A stretch of DNA of 62,439 bases from Bacteroidales bacterium (GCA_017466405.1 JAFTUF010000008.1:1-62439), one strand, 5' to 3'; shown: positions 27,894 through 37,326, counted from the stretch's first letter. Notes: generated by a model from the letters alone, not told the origin. Numbers and translations are program-made.

Positions 27894-27962
27894 ATAACGG
27901 TGTTTCGATACTCAACTACAAAAAATCTTTCAACTTTCGTCCTCAGTCTGTTGACTTTTTAT

Positions 27963-27970
27963 TATCTTTG
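27963..27970 (+). promoter_or_regulatory. Promoter of ricT-gldH-PBP1A
   Basis: TATCTTTG followed by CA, with TTG at a -33-like distance (about 27950). Confidence 0.65.
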
Positions 27971-28018
27971 CAAGTTACAACATATATCTAAACATAACAT
28001 ATATATATTTCTAACTTT

Positions 28019-29494
28019 ATGAGCGAAAACAATAATAAGAATAATAACAGACAAGGATATAAAAAAAGATTTAATCCAAAGAAAAAATGGCATAACAATA
28101 AGAACAACAACCAAAAAGACGAAATCAAAAACGCTGAAGAGAATAACATCGAAGAGACTGAATTAGTTGAAGAGATTGTTGTCGCTGAAAATGTAACAGA
28201 AGAATCTGTCGAACAAGATGTTGTTGCGACAGAAGAAATAGAAGCCGATGAAACCCAAGATGTTGATGTAAAACAAGAAACATCAGAGGGGAAAGCATCT
28301 TCAAAGAAAAACATCAAAGACGATGAAGATGAGAAAGAGGATTTCAACAAGCCAGAAGACATCGATCAGGAGTTTTTAAAGATAGACTGGCCAGTCCACG
28401 ACTCGATGAAGATTTCCACCGACTTCCACAGAGGCTGCCGCATCAAAGCCGACAATTATACAGTAGGTTCCAGAGTCCTACGTCAGAGTCAGTGTAAATT
28501 AAACAGTTACAACTGGCTAAAAGATTATCACGAAGCAACATACGAAGGAGAACTTTTAGTAGCGGAGATTCGTTTCAAAAACGACAGAAAAGACTTCTAT
28601 AGCTATCCATCGGAATTAGAATTAATTGAAGGAGAACTCGTTGCAGTAGAGACTGCCATAGGACACGACATCGGTATAGTGACGATGGTTGGACCGTTGG
28701 TAGAAAAACAAAGAAAACGCAAAGGCAGCGAGTGTCCTGTAACAGAACTTAAGAAAGTATATCGCAGAGCGCGTATCGCCGACGTCGAGAAGTTCTTAGA
28801 ATCGACACGACAAGAAGAACGCACCTTATATCGCAGTCGCGAGATAGCCTTGAACCTCAACCTCGACATGAAACTCAACGATATTGAATATCAAGGTGAC
28901 AGAACAAAAGCCATTTTCTATTACACCGCTGACGGCCGTGTCGATTTCCGCGAGCTCATCAAGAAATTAGCAGAAGAGTTCCATATCAGAGTGGAGATGC
29001 GTCAGATAGGCTTCCGTCAGGAGTCGGCAAAACTCGGAGGCATCGGATCTTGCGGTCGCGAGTTATGCTGCAGCTCATGGATAACAAACTTCCAGTCGGT
29101 GACAACAAACGTCGCCAGAATACAGCAGCTCTCTCCTAACCCGCAGAAACTTGCAGGTCAATGCGGTAAGCTGAAATGCTGCTTAAACTACGAATACGAC
29201 ACATACGTCGATGCACTCAAGTCGTTCCCTGACAATCATATCAACCTCAAAACCAAAAAAGGAGAAGCCTTCTACCAGAAGAGCGACATCTTCAAAGGTC
29301 TGATGTGGTATTCATACGTCTTCGACAAAGGCAATATGATGGCGATACCAGCCGAGCAAGTCAAGGAAATCATTGCGATGAACAAAAACGGCAAGTTCCC
29401 TGAACAACTTGAAGACTATGCATTCATCAAGGAACAACGCAACACAGAATACGGAGAAGAAGGTCAAAACGTCGATTTAAGCAAATTAGAATAG
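28019..29494 (+). CDS. ricT: PSP1/RicT-like regulatory iron-sulfur complex subunit
   Basis: 491 residues. The first 120 are low-complexity (Asn/Lys-rich, then Glu/Val-rich, disordered). The PSP1 C-terminal domain follows, with the RicT Cys signature GGIGSCGRELCCSSW (about 340-354) and CGKLKCCLNYEYD (about 382-394), which in Bacillus RicT/YaaT helps bind Fe-S clusters in the RicAFT complex modulating RNase Y. In Bacteroidetes the partners are not obvious. First gene of a ricT-gldH-PBP1A unit; gldH starts four bases after its stop. Confidence 0.9.
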   Translation: MSENNNKNNNRQGYKKRFNPKKKWHNNKNNNQKDEIKNAEENNIEETELVEEIVVAENVTEESVEQDVVATEEIEADETQDVDVKQETSEGKASSKKNIKDDEDEKEDFNKPEDIDQEFLKIDWPVHDSMKISTDFHRGCRIKADNYTVGSRVLRQSQCKLNSYNWLKDYHEATYEGELLVAEIRFKNDRKDFYSYPSELELIEGELVAVETAIGHDIGIVTMVGPLVEKQRKRKGSECPVTELKKVYRRARIADVEKFLESTRQEERTLYRSREIALNLNLDMKLNDIEYQGDRTKAIFYYTADGRVDFRELIKKLAEEFHIRVEMRQIGFRQESAKLGGIGSCGRELCCSSWITNFQSVTTNVARIQQLSPNPQKLAGQCGKLKCCLNYEYDTYVDALKSFPDNHINLKTKKGEAFYQKSDIFKGLMWYSYVFDKGNMMAIPAEQVKEIIAMNKNGKFPEQLEDYAFIKEQRNTEYGEEGQNVDLSKLE

Positions 29495-29498
29495 CGAT

Positions 29499-30014
29499 AT
29501 GAAACGCCTCATAGAAATATTACTTATATCACTGATAACTATAGCAGTATCTTCATGCGGCAATCAAAATGTCATCTACGACGAAAGCGAGATAATACCT
29601 AACGCAGAATGGGATTATCAGAAGCGTCCCTATTTTGATGTAAATATAGAAGACACTTTGTCTAGTCACGCTTTCTATCTTAACATCAGACATTTAGAGA
29701 ATTATCGTTACAGCAATTTTTATATGTTCCTTCACACCACTTTCCCTAACGGCAACGTGACACACGACACCATAGAATGCATCTTAGCATATCCCGACGG
29801 ACGCTGGGTCGGAGAAGGAAGCGGCAGCATGAGAACATCTAAGATATTATTAAACAACAATCTACGTTTTCCTCTCAAAGGCAATTATCACTTCGAGATA
29901 GAACAAGCCATGAGAGAACCTGTTCTGAAAGGAATCACTGATGTTGGACTGAGAGTTGAAAGTTTATGTAGGGACGCATCGCATACGTCCGATAAAAAAA
30001 CAAATAATTTATAA
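29499..30014 (+). CDS. gldH: Gliding motility lipoprotein GldH family
   Basis: 171 residues with a lipoprotein signal (lipobox VSSC, Cys20). The body matches GldH: PNAEWDYQKRPYFDV (about 34-48), HLENYRYSNFYMFLHT (about 67-82) and the RFPLKGNYHFEIEQAMRE stretch. The family usually stops soon after GLRVE; here the last roughly 18 residues (SLCRDASHTSDKK...) are read from a dispersed palindromic repeat that also supplies the stop codon. Envelope protein linked to gliding/type IX secretion in flavobacteria; conserved beside ricT and PBP1A in non-gliders too. Confidence 0.88.
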   Translation: MKRLIEILLISLITIAVSSCGNQNVIYDESEIIPNAEWDYQKRPYFDVNIEDTLSSHAFYLNIRHLENYRYSNFYMFLHTTFPNGNVTHDTIECILAYPDGRWVGEGSGSMRTSKILLNNNLRFPLKGNYHFEIEQAMREPVLKGITDVGLRVESLCRDASHTSDKKTNNL

Positions 30015-30030
30015 TTGCTGCGTCTCATTA
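29969..30030. repeat. Dispersed palindrome, copy 4, overlapping gldH
   Basis: GTAGGGACGCAT and ATACGTCC (29969-29990) form the small GGGACG palindrome; 26 bases later comes a half copy of the larger one (AATTGCTGCGTCTC, about 30012-30026). The left part is inside gldH. Confidence 0.75.
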
Positions 30031-30047
30031 ACATAGGATTTAAATAT

Positions 30048-32342
30048 ATGGCTGAGGTTAAGAAGAAAGTTAAAAAAGGAAAAAAGAATAAAGACGACAA
30101 CGCCAAGAAAGGTATCCGCTGGTATCTTGTCGTGCTTTGGTCGTTGTTCGTGATAGGCATAACATGCGGTTTCGGACTGTTTTATGGCATCAGTCATGAA
30201 TGGTTTGGCGATATGCCGACTTTCGAAGAATTAGAGAATCCTTCTACCAATTTAGCCTCAGAAATCATCTCTGCCGATGGCAAAATCTTAGGGACCTATT
30301 ATATTGAAAACCGTTCCAATGTGAGTTACAACGAGTTGTCACCTCATCTTGTTGAGGCGTTACTCGCCATAGAAGATATCCGTTTCTACGAACACTCGGG
30401 CATCGACCAGAGAGCACTCTTACGTGTGATATTCGGTATCATCACTGGCAACGACAAAGGAGGCGGAAGTACACTGACACAACAGCTTGCCAAGAACCTC
30501 TTCCCAAGAGGCGAGAACCTCAGCACTCCGCAGCTCGTCATTCGTAAATTCCAAGAATGGGTTACTGCTACAAAACTGGAATACAACTATTCCAAAGACG
30601 AGATTATCGCTATGTATCTCAACACTGTTTTCTTCGGACATAATGCCTACGGCATCAAGAAAGCATCAGAGACATTCTTCGGCATAGAACCAAAAGACTT
30701 AAATATAGAACAAGCCGCTCTTATGGCTGGTGTCGTCAATGCTCCATCACGATTCAGTCCTATTAGAAATCCAGAGAGAGCCTTAAACCGTCGTAACTTG
30801 GTTATCAGCCAGATGGCAACATACGGATTCATCACTCCTGCTGAACGCGATTCTATAGTACAAATTCCTATCGACATGTCTAAGTTCGGCGTCTTGGATC
30901 ACAACACAGGACAAGCCACTTATCTCCGTGAATATCTCAGAATGACACTCAGCGAATGGGCTAAGACACACAACAAACCCGACGGAACTCCATACAATAT
31001 CTATAAAGACGGTCTTAAGATCTATACCACCATCGACTCAAGAATGCAGCAATATGCAGAAGAAGCTGTGAGAGAACATCTTGCCTTAGACCTGCAACCT
31101 GCCTTCGACAAGCATTGGAAAGGATACACCAACGCTCCGTTCTCTCTCGAAGAAGAAGAAATTGAGAATCTTATGGAGCTCTCTATGAAACGTTCGGAGA
31201 GATATAGAGTAATGAAAAACGCAGGCATCGACATCGACTCTATCAGAGAGAACTTCAACACACCTGCTAAGATGACCGTTTTCTCATGGAACGGACCTAT
31301 CGACACCGTGATGACACCTATGGACTCGATGCGTTATTATAAGTCGTTCTTGCAGTCGTCGTTGATGTCGGTCGAGTCACATACAGGACATGTAAAGGCG
31401 TACGTCGGCGGCATCGACTATAGATTCTTCAAATATGACCACGTGACACAGGCTCGCCGCCAGGTAGGTTCTACTTTCAAGCCATTCCTCTACTCATTAG
31501 CAATGCAGGAAGGCGAATACACTCCATGTACGACAGTGCCTAACATCAGCTACAGCATAGAGATGCCAGATGGAAAATTCTGGGAACCAAGAGATGCAGG
31601 CAAGAGTATGTTCGGCGAAGAAGTGACTTTGAAATGGGCTCTGGCACATTCTAACAACAGAATATCTACATACCTCATGAAACGCTTCGGTCCCGAAGCA
31701 GTGATACAGATGGCACGTCGTATGGGCGTCACCTCACACATCGACGCTGTGCCTTCTATCTGTTTGGGTGTATGCGACCTCTCTTTATATGAGATGGTCG
31801 GCGCGATGAACACTTTCGCTAATCGAGGTGTTTATGTAAAGCCTATCTTCATCACTAAGATTGAAGACAAGAACGGCAACGTGATAGAATATTTCCATTC
31901 TGAACAAGTAGAAGCAATGGACGATGTCACGGCATATAAGATGATTGAACTGATGAAAGGCGTAGTACAAAGCGGTACCGGCGTACGTTTGAAATATAAA
32001 TACGGGCTGAGAAACCCTATTGCTGGCAAGACCGGAACGACACAAAATCAGAGCGACGGCTGGTTCATGGGAATAACTCCAGACCTCACCACCGGCATCT
32101 GGACAGGTGCTGAAGACAGGGCGGTACACTTCCGCACAATAGGTCTCGGTCAAGGTTCTAATATGGCTCTGCCAGTGTGGGCTTTGTATATGCAGAAGGT
32201 TTATGCCGACAGCACGCTGAATATCAGCAAAGGCGACTTCGAGAAACCGCTCAGCGACGTAGCGTTGGAGTTCGACTGTGAGTTGTACGAACAAGAACAA
32301 AGTCAGAAGAATCAGGTTGCTGAAGAAGAGGAAGAGTTTTGA
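30048..32342 (+). CDS. Penicillin-binding protein 1A (bifunctional transglycosylase/transpeptidase)
   Basis: 764 residues from the ATG at 30048; a TTG at 30015 lies in repeat DNA and is unlikely. One N-terminal membrane anchor follows a Lys-rich cytoplasmic tail. The GT51 domain has AIEDIRFYEHSGID and GGSTLTQQLAKN (about 130-141). The transpeptidase has the active Ser in GSTFKPF, SNN in AHSNNR, and KTGTTQNQSDGWF. Polymerises and crosslinks peptidoglycan from the inner membrane. Third gene of the ricT unit; a tandem repeat starts one base before its stop codon ends. Confidence 0.94.
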   Translation: MAEVKKKVKKGKKNKDDNAKKGIRWYLVVLWSLFVIGITCGFGLFYGISHEWFGDMPTFEELENPSTNLASEIISADGKILGTYYIENRSNVSYNELSPHLVEALLAIEDIRFYEHSGIDQRALLRVIFGIITGNDKGGGSTLTQQLAKNLFPRGENLSTPQLVIRKFQEWVTATKLEYNYSKDEIIAMYLNTVFFGHNAYGIKKASETFFGIEPKDLNIEQAALMAGVVNAPSRFSPIRNPERALNRRNLVISQMATYGFITPAERDSIVQIPIDMSKFGVLDHNTGQATYLREYLRMTLSEWAKTHNKPDGTPYNIYKDGLKIYTTIDSRMQQYAEEAVREHLALDLQPAFDKHWKGYTNAPFSLEEEEIENLMELSMKRSERYRVMKNAGIDIDSIRENFNTPAKMTVFSWNGPIDTVMTPMDSMRYYKSFLQSSLMSVESHTGHVKAYVGGIDYRFFKYDHVTQARRQVGSTFKPFLYSLAMQEGEYTPCTTVPNISYSIEMPDGKFWEPRDAGKSMFGEEVTLKWALAHSNNRISTYLMKRFGPEAVIQMARRMGVTSHIDAVPSICLGVCDLSLYEMVGAMNTFANRGVYVKPIFITKIEDKNGNVIEYFHSEQVEAMDDVTAYKMIELMKGVVQSGTGVRLKYKYGLRNPIAGKTGTTQNQSDGWFMGITPDLTTGIWTGAEDRAVHFRTIGLGQGSNMALPVWALYMQKVYADSTLNISKGDFEKPLSDVALEFDCELYEQEQSQKNQVAEEEEEF

Positions 32343-32395
32343 CTTTGGACTTTGACTTGGACTTTGACTTGGACTTTGGACTTTGACTTTGGAGT
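32341..32395. repeat. Ladder repeat GACTTTGGACTTTGACTTG
   Basis: Head-to-tail GACTTTG/GACTTG units beginning within the stop codon of the PBP1A gene. A relative lies at 33690-33735. Confidence 0.85.
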
Positions 32396-32431
32396 AGGGT
32401 TTCATTTGGTGTGAACGTAGTATTTTATTAT

Positions 32432-32543
32432 AGGAGCGCCGAATGCGTTAGGGATTGGAGCGGCATCCTTTGGGAGCGGGAGGCGGAGACGGGAGCGAGC
32501 AAAGATATAGCGGAAAGCCCGACGGCTTGCCGGAACGCCAAGA
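32432..32543 (+). repeat. Dispersed GGAGCGGCATCC element, copy 1
   Basis: The outer parts GCGTTAGGGATTGGAGCGGC and AAAGATATAGCGGAAAGCCC are shared with the inverted copy at 46408-46492; the middle differs (here AGGCGGAGACGGGAGCGAGC). It is GC-rich against its surroundings. I recognise this pair of blocks as a recurring intergenic sequence in Bacteroidetes genomes. Confidence 0.8.
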
Positions 32544-32573
32544 TTAAATTGAAAGTTGAAAGTTGAAAATATT

Positions 32574-32606
32574 TGTAGAGACGCGTCAATCATGATTGAC
32601 ACGTCT
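32574..32606. repeat. Dispersed palindrome, copy 5 (no spacer)
   Basis: AGACGCGTCAATCA runs directly into TGATTGACACGTCT, a palindrome with a single mismatch and no loop. It is the shortest member of the family and lies ahead of obg. Confidence 0.85.
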
Positions 32607-32662
32607 GAGAATTAAAAATTTGGGACGTAATACGTTCAAAAATAATAAAAAAACAAAATATT

Positions 32663-33661
32663 ATGGCATCAAATTTCGTCGATTATGTAAAAGTGTTCTG
32701 TCGTTCAGGTAAGGGCGGAGCTGGTTCAATGCACTTTCATCGTGCCAAGTATGTTCCTAAAGGCGGTCCCGATGGTGGCGACGGCGGCAAAGGCGGTGAC
32801 GTCATCATGAGAGGTAACGCTCAGTTATGGACATTGTTACACCTTCGTTACACCAAGCATCTCTTCGCTGAAGACGGCGGCAACGGCGGCGACGCACTGA
32901 AGACTGGAGCTAACGGTAAAAACATCTACATCGACGTGCCACTCGGAACGATAGCCTACGATGCTGAGACAAGAGAACATCTCGGCGAGATAACAGAAGA
33001 CAAACAAGAGATCGTCATCATGAAAGGCGGTCGCGGCGGCAAAGGCAACGCTTTCTTCAAGACAGCAACGATGCAGGCTCCTAAGTTCTCGCAACCAGGC
33101 GAGCCTTCCATAGAAGGATGGATCGTCATAGAGCTGAAGCTCCTCGCCGACGTCGGTCTCGTGGGATTCCCTAACGCTGGAAAATCAACATTGTTATCAG
33201 TAGTGTCGGCAGCAAAACCTGAGATAGCCGACTATCCTTTCACCACGCTGACACCTAACCTCGGCATCGTACCTTATCACGACCTGAAGTCGTTCATCAT
33301 GGCTGACATCCCTGGCATCATAGAAGGCGCCGCTGAAGGCAAAGGCCTCGGACTGCGTTTCTTACGCCACATAGAAAGAAACTCCATACTTCTCTTCATG
33401 GTGGCAGGCAACAGCGAGAGCGTAAAAGAATCATACGACATTCTCCTTAAGGAACTGAAGAAATATAACCCAGAGCTTCTCGATAAGAGACGCGTGCTCG
33501 CCATAAGCAAGAGCGACCTCATCGACGAACAACAAAGAAAAGACATCAAGAAACATCTTCCTAAAAAGATACCACACATCTTCATCAGCTCAGCGACAGG
33601 CGAAGGCATCAAAGAACTGAAAGACTTGATCTGGTTGAGCATCACAACAGAGGAAGAATAG
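32663..33661 (+). CDS. obg: Obg family GTPase
   Basis: 332 residues. The Gly-rich Obg fold (about 1-158: [37 protein letters not shown]) is followed by the G domain with G1 [10 protein letters not shown]3 DIPGIIEGA and G4 SKSDL. The variable C-terminal OCT domain is absent, as in many Bacteroidetes. Essential GTPase acting in 50S ribosome assembly and stress response. Preceded by a 320-base gap filled entirely with repeat elements; the promoter was not located. Confidence 0.95.
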   Translation: MASNFVDYVKVFCRSGKGGAGSMHFHRAKYVPKGGPDGGDGGKGGDVIMRGNAQLWTLLHLRYTKHLFAEDGGNGGDALKTGANGKNIYIDVPLGTIAYDAETREHLGEITEDKQEIVIMKGGRGGKGNAFFKTATMQAPKFSQPGEPSIEGWIVIELKLLADVGLVGFPNAGKSTLLSVVSAAKPEIADYPFTTLTPNLGIVPYHDLKSFIMADIPGIIEGAAEGKGLGLRFLRHIERNSILLFMVAGNSESVKESYDILLKELKKYNPELLDKRRVLAISKSDLIDEQQRKDIKKHLPKKIPHIFISSATGEGIKELKDLIWLSITTEEE

Positions 33662-33689
33662 TTTAAGGTTTAAAGTTCAAGGTCATAGT

Positions 33690-33735
33690 TCAAAGTCAAA
33701 GTCAGTGTCAAAGTCAAAGTCGAAGTCAGTGTCAA
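33690..33735. repeat. Ladder repeat GTCAAAGTCAAAGTC at a gene start
   Basis: Six-base GTCAAA/GTCAGT units run from the obg-side gap into the 5' end of the next reading frame, where they encode alternating Ser-Lys. Confidence 0.85.
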
Positions 33736-34358
33736 AGTTCAAAATCATTATCTCCATCTTGGTAATGGTCTTTGCTTTTAGCATAAAAGCTAACTGCCAA
33801 GAGTCAACAGCTGACGTTCAAAGTCTTCTCGAGAAAAACAACAAAATCGTCAAGACCTTGCTCGACTACAGATATAAAGGAGGCAGCGGTGCTTTTGAAC
33901 GCGACTTCTTCCTCAACGTTGATTATAACCAGATATCACGACAGAGTTGCTCGGTGGGAACAACGATAATGCAGTTTACCGTCTATTGCGACGGGACACT
34001 CGGCGAGTTCAGCATCATCAACCCTATCAACGATTATATCAGTTCTCAGCTTAACAAGTTCTTCCTCTTGACAAACGGCAACTGGAACGAATGTCAAAAC
34101 ACCGACTACGAATATTTCGAGGTGCCGATAGTATTTACCATCGAAGGACTTCAGACAGAAGCCAAAGGCGTGATAACCAACTATGCCGAAAAAGAAGGCG
34201 TGCCTTGTAAATGCGATAACGACCTTCACGAGGAATACAATAAATATAAAGACAAGAAACCTAAAAAAGCCTTGAACGCAATCAACGAATTGATAAAGAG
34301 AAACCCTTATAACGAGAATTATATCAAAGAGAGAGAAAAACTTCAAGAGAAATTGTAG
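33729..34358 (+). CDS. Secreted protein with TonB C-terminal-like domain
   Basis: About 209 residues from GTG at 33729, which gives a credible signal peptide (MSKFKIIISILVMVFAFSIK, cut near NCQ). GTG at 33705 would add SKSKSK from the tandem repeat, and the first ATG (33765) would remove the basic n-region. The segment TTIMQFTVYCDGTLGEFSII through FEVPIVFTIEG (about 70-140) has the strand-helix-strand spacing of TonB_C/energy-transducer domains. The C-terminus is charged and helical (KKPKKALNAINELIKRN, TPR-like). Function unknown. Confidence 0.6.
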   Translation: MSKFKIIISILVMVFAFSIKANCQESTADVQSLLEKNNKIVKTLLDYRYKGGSGAFERDFFLNVDYNQISRQSCSVGTTIMQFTVYCDGTLGEFSIINPINDYISSQLNKFFLLTNGNWNECQNTDYEYFEVPIVFTIEGLQTEAKGVITNYAEKEGVPCKCDNDLHEEYNKYKDKKPKKALNAINELIKRNPYNENYIKEREKLQEKL

Positions 34359-34454
34359 GGACGTATCGCATCCGTCCATTGAATATATATCAATGAGACG
34401 CATCAATTACATATTATTTAATTTCAATAGGTGTAATTGGTACGTCTCTACAAT
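34355..34454. repeat. Dispersed palindromes, copy 6 (small plus large)
   Basis: GTAGGGACGTAT..ATCCGTCC (34355-34377) is followed by GAGACGCATCAATTAC and GTGTAATTGGTACGTCTC around spacer TATTATTTAATTTCAATAG. The same small-plus-large arrangement occurs at 29969. Confidence 0.85.
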
Positions 34455-34528
34455 GAAATTGTTGACATAAAAAATTGTGGACGAAGACTGTTGACTGTTG
34501 TCTGTTGTCCGTTGACTTTTAAAAAAAA

Positions 34529-35089
34529 ATGGAAAGATTAGACACTGAATTATTCTTATTTTTAAATGGACTCCATGTCGATTGGCTCGACCCTGTCATG
34601 ACATTCATCTCCGGAAAGATAACATGGTTGCCTTTTTATTTGGTGCTGTTATTTTTGGTAATAAAAAATTACAAGAAGCAAAGCATCATTATAATAATAG
34701 GAATAGTTCTATTGATATTATGTTCCGACCAAGTTTCTTCAAGTATTTTCAAGCCACTTTTTGAAAGGCCGCGTCCTTGTCATAACGAAGCGATAAAAGA
34801 CTTGGTATATCTTCCTAACGGACATTGTGGCGGAGCCTACGGATTCATCTCGTCGCATGCGTGCAACACTTTCGCGTTGGCAGTATTTATCACACAGTTG
34901 TTAAAAAAATATTACAGTAAGATTGGCTGGGTGATGTATATCTGGGCAGCGATGGTTGCTTATAGCAGAATATATATGGGAGTCCACTACCCTGGCGACG
35001 TCATCGTCGGTTCACTCGTCGGAATATTGATTGGATTTCTTATTGTTTATGGTGTAAAAAAAACGCTGAGTCGATGTAATGATGCCTGA
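34529..35089 (+). CDS. PAP2 family phosphatase
   Basis: 186 residues, about five membrane segments. The phosphatase signature is complete: KPLFERPRP (K..RP, about 75-83), SSHACNTF (S-x-H, about 107-114) and SRIYMGVHYPGDV (R..H..D, about 144-156). Inner-membrane lipid phosphatase, perhaps acting on undecaprenyl pyrophosphate or phosphatidate; substrate not decidable. A ladder repeat (about 34485-34518) lies just ahead of its ATG. Confidence 0.9.
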   Translation: MERLDTELFLFLNGLHVDWLDPVMTFISGKITWLPFYLVLLFLVIKNYKKQSIIIIIGIVLLILCSDQVSSSIFKPLFERPRPCHNEAIKDLVYLPNGHCGGAYGFISSHACNTFALAVFITQLLKKYYSKIGWVMYIWAAMVAYSRIYMGVHYPGDVIVGSLVGILIGFLIVYGVKKTLSRCNDA

Positions 35090-35095
35090 TAATTG

Positions 35096-35482
35096 TTAAC
35101 TGTCCTCACTATCCTTTAAATAATTGATATTATCTTTTGCATTTAATGGACTTATTACTGTTATCCCAGTTTTTTGTTCTAATTCTATTCTTGCATTTTT
35201 GGCAATAGTTCCACCATCTATAGCATTCTTGATATGGTCATTAAAATTATTCGGATTATTTGCTGATGAAGGCATCTTCAGTTGGTTACAATTTGTAACC
35301 AACTGACTCCCCTCTTTTTTAAGACGGTTTTTCAGAACTTTCCAATAATTGTTAGGATTAACACTATCTGTTAGAACGTCAACAATATCAACAACTGAGA
35401 AATACCATTCTTCCGTTGCATTGTCCCATATTGTTCTAACTTTTTTATTCTCAAATAATTTAATTTCCGTATTGTCTAACAT
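35096..35482 (-). pseudogene. Bro-N family protein with the middle deleted
   Basis: 128 residues, against about 270-290 for the full family. Residues 1-70 match the Bro-N (antirepressor-like) start: IKLFENKKVRTIWDNATEEW, then RLKKEGSQLVTNCNQLKM. From about residue 75 the sequence jumps to the family's extreme C-terminus (NAIDGGTIAKNARIELEQKT, VISPLNAKD). About 150 central residues are missing without loss of frame. Probably a deletion remnant of a phage- or island-derived gene. Confidence 0.7.
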
Positions 35483-35603
35483 GTTTCTATAAATTGGTTT
35501 TTATTTTTTTCGGATACAAAGATAATAAAAAGACTAAACGTAAATACGATATTTATTTAAAATCCGAGGAAGTTCAAAACTCATAGACTTGGAGAATAAA
35601 AAA

Positions 35604-35646
35604 AGACGTGTCAACCTCTATTTACATTAATGTTGTTGACACGTCT
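35604..35646. repeat. Dispersed palindrome, copy 7
   Basis: AGACGTGTCAAC (35604-35615) pairs perfectly with GTTGACACGTCT (35635-35646) around a 19-base AT-rich spacer, 24 bases after the stop codon of the CoA-transferase gene. Confidence 0.9.
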
Positions 35647-35669
35647 CTACTTATATACGACTTAAAGTC

Positions 35670-37151
35670 TTAAAACTTCGTCTGGCTCATATCTCCTGAG
35701 CGTAAGAACTCTTCGTGGAAAGCAAATGCCGACGATAAGTCGTGTGGAATATGACCGCTCTCTGTCTTTTCCAAATATTGTCTCAACAATGGACGATACA
35801 TTGGGTGAGCGCAGTTTTCGATTATTGCCTCAGCTCTCTGACGTGGGTCTTTGCCTCTTAAGTCGGCGACACCCCATTCTGTAATGACAACTCTCACTGA
35901 GTGTTCGCTGTGGTCCATGTGTGACACCATAGGAACGATAGCGCTGATCTTGCCGCCCTTGTTGACAGAAGGACATGTGAAGATTGACATATATGCGTTA
36001 CGTGTGAAGTCGCCTGAGCCGCCGATACCATTCATCATCTTAGTACCAGCGACGTGAGTACTGTTGACATTACCGAAGATATCGACTTCCAAAGCTGTGT
36101 TGATAGAGATAAGTCCTAAACGATGAACCATACCAGGATGGTTACTAATTTCTGAAGGACGCAACACCAATTTATCGCGGTAGCTATCTAAGTCGTGGAA
36201 CAATTCTTCAGCAAGATGGTCGCTGATATTCAATGAGCATGTGCTGGCGAAAGTACATCTGCCTTTTTTCATAAGGTCGATAACGGAGTCTTGAACTACC
36301 TCTGTGTACATTTGGAAAGGAGGAATCTGAGGGTTGTCGCCCATGCAGCTCAAAACAGCGTTTGCAATATTACCCACACCAGATTGTATTGGAAGGAATT
36401 CCTTTGGAATGCCACCGTTAGCCAATTGTGATGCGAGGAAGTCACTGACGTTCTTACCAATCTTCATTGTAACTTCATTCACTGAGTCGAATTCTTTAGT
36501 GCCGTCAGGTAAGTTTGTCTCAACAACACCGATAATCTTGTTAGGATCTACCTGTACGTAAGGAGTACCAACGCGGTCGCTTGGAGTATAGATAGGGATT
36601 TCTCTTCTGTAAGGAGGATCTAAAGGCTCATAAATATCGTGGAAACCAGCCAATTCTTTTGGAAGATGTGAGTTCAACTCGATGAGAATCTTATCAGCCA
36701 TATTACAGATTGTAGGAGCGATACCTACGCCTGTGCCGAGATAAATCTTACCATCGTCAGTTATTGAAGAAGCCTCGATGATAGCGATATTGATCTTTCC
36801 AAAATAATTGTAGCGGAGTTTAGGAGCAAGTTCAGACAAGTGCATATCGAAATAAGGCACTTCGCCAGCGTTGATTGCAGAACGTAAGTCGGCTGACGAC
36901 TGATAAGGAGTTCTGAATTTTATTGCCTTAGCCCTTGCTAACGCACCATCGAGTTTGTCGCTGGTCGATGCTCCAGTAAAAATACCAATTTGAAATGGAC
37001 GTCCGGCAGCATGTTCTGCCTCAGCTCTGTTAGCTATAGCAACGGTGATAACCTTAGGAGTTCCCGATGCTGTGAAGCCGCTGAAACCCACGTTATCATT
37101 GTGGTTTACATACGTTGCAGCTTCCTCTGCAGTAATAATGTTATATCTCAT
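35670..37151 (-). CDS. scpC: Propionyl-CoA:succinate CoA-transferase
   Basis: 493 residues, acetyl-CoA hydrolase/transferase family (Cat1/ScpC type). Features: GFSGFTASGTPKVI near the start, QSGVGNIANAVLSCMGD (about 268-284), MYTEVVQDSVIDL with the catalytic Glu (about 292-304), and GTKMMNGIGGSGDFTRNAY (about 385-403). It moves CoA between propionyl-CoA or acetyl-CoA and succinate, the final step of succinate-pathway propionate formation. Divergent from the Hdr-like operon, suggesting linked fermentation/electron metabolism. Acetate as acceptor is possible. Confidence 0.88.
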   Translation of the reverse strand: MRYNIITAEEAATYVNHNDNVGFSGFTASGTPKVITVAIANRAEAEHAAGRPFQIGIFTGASTSDKLDGALARAKAIKFRTPYQSSADLRSAINAGEVPYFDMHLSELAPKLRYNYFGKINIAIIEASSITDDGKIYLGTGVGIAPTICNMADKILIELNSHLPKELAGFHDIYEPLDPPYRREIPIYTPSDRVGTPYVQVDPNKIIGVVETNLPDGTKEFDSVNEVTMKIGKNVSDFLASQLANGGIPKEFLPIQSGVGNIANAVLSCMGDNPQIPPFQMYTEVVQDSVIDLMKKGRCTFASTCSLNISDHLAEELFHDLDSYRDKLVLRPSEISNHPGMVHRLGLISINTALEVDIFGNVNSTHVAGTKMMNGIGGSGDFTRNAYMSIFTCPSVNKGGKISAIVPMVSHMDHSEHSVRVVITEWGVADLRGKDPRQRAEAIIENCAHPMYRPLLRQYLEKTESGHIPHDLSSAFAFHEEFLRSGDMSQTKF

Positions 37152-37318
37152 AAAAAATCAAATTTCTCAACCGATTTAATTTCATGCAAAGATTGCAATT
37201 TTATTTCGTTTTTTCAACTCTTTTCGCAAAAATTTACAAACAATTTTACATTATGCCCTTATTTCTCACCTTTCATTGAAATTTACAAAACATCTTCCCC
37301 ATAAAAGTGTTTTTTTAT

Positions 37319-37326
37319 TATCTTTG
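37319..37326 (+). promoter_or_regulatory. Promoter of the Hdr-like operon
   Basis: TATCTTTG followed by CA, 60 bases ahead of the first gene. Confidence 0.65.

Noticed and set aside
30015-30047. TTG start for the PBP1A gene
   Set aside because: The extra codons lie in dispersed-repeat DNA; the ATG at 30048 gives the usual Lys-rich cytoplasmic start.
31785-32405. 206-codon minus-strand frame over the PBP1A end
   Set aside because: Begins in tandem repeat sequence and lies opposite the catalytic KTGT region; a shadow frame.
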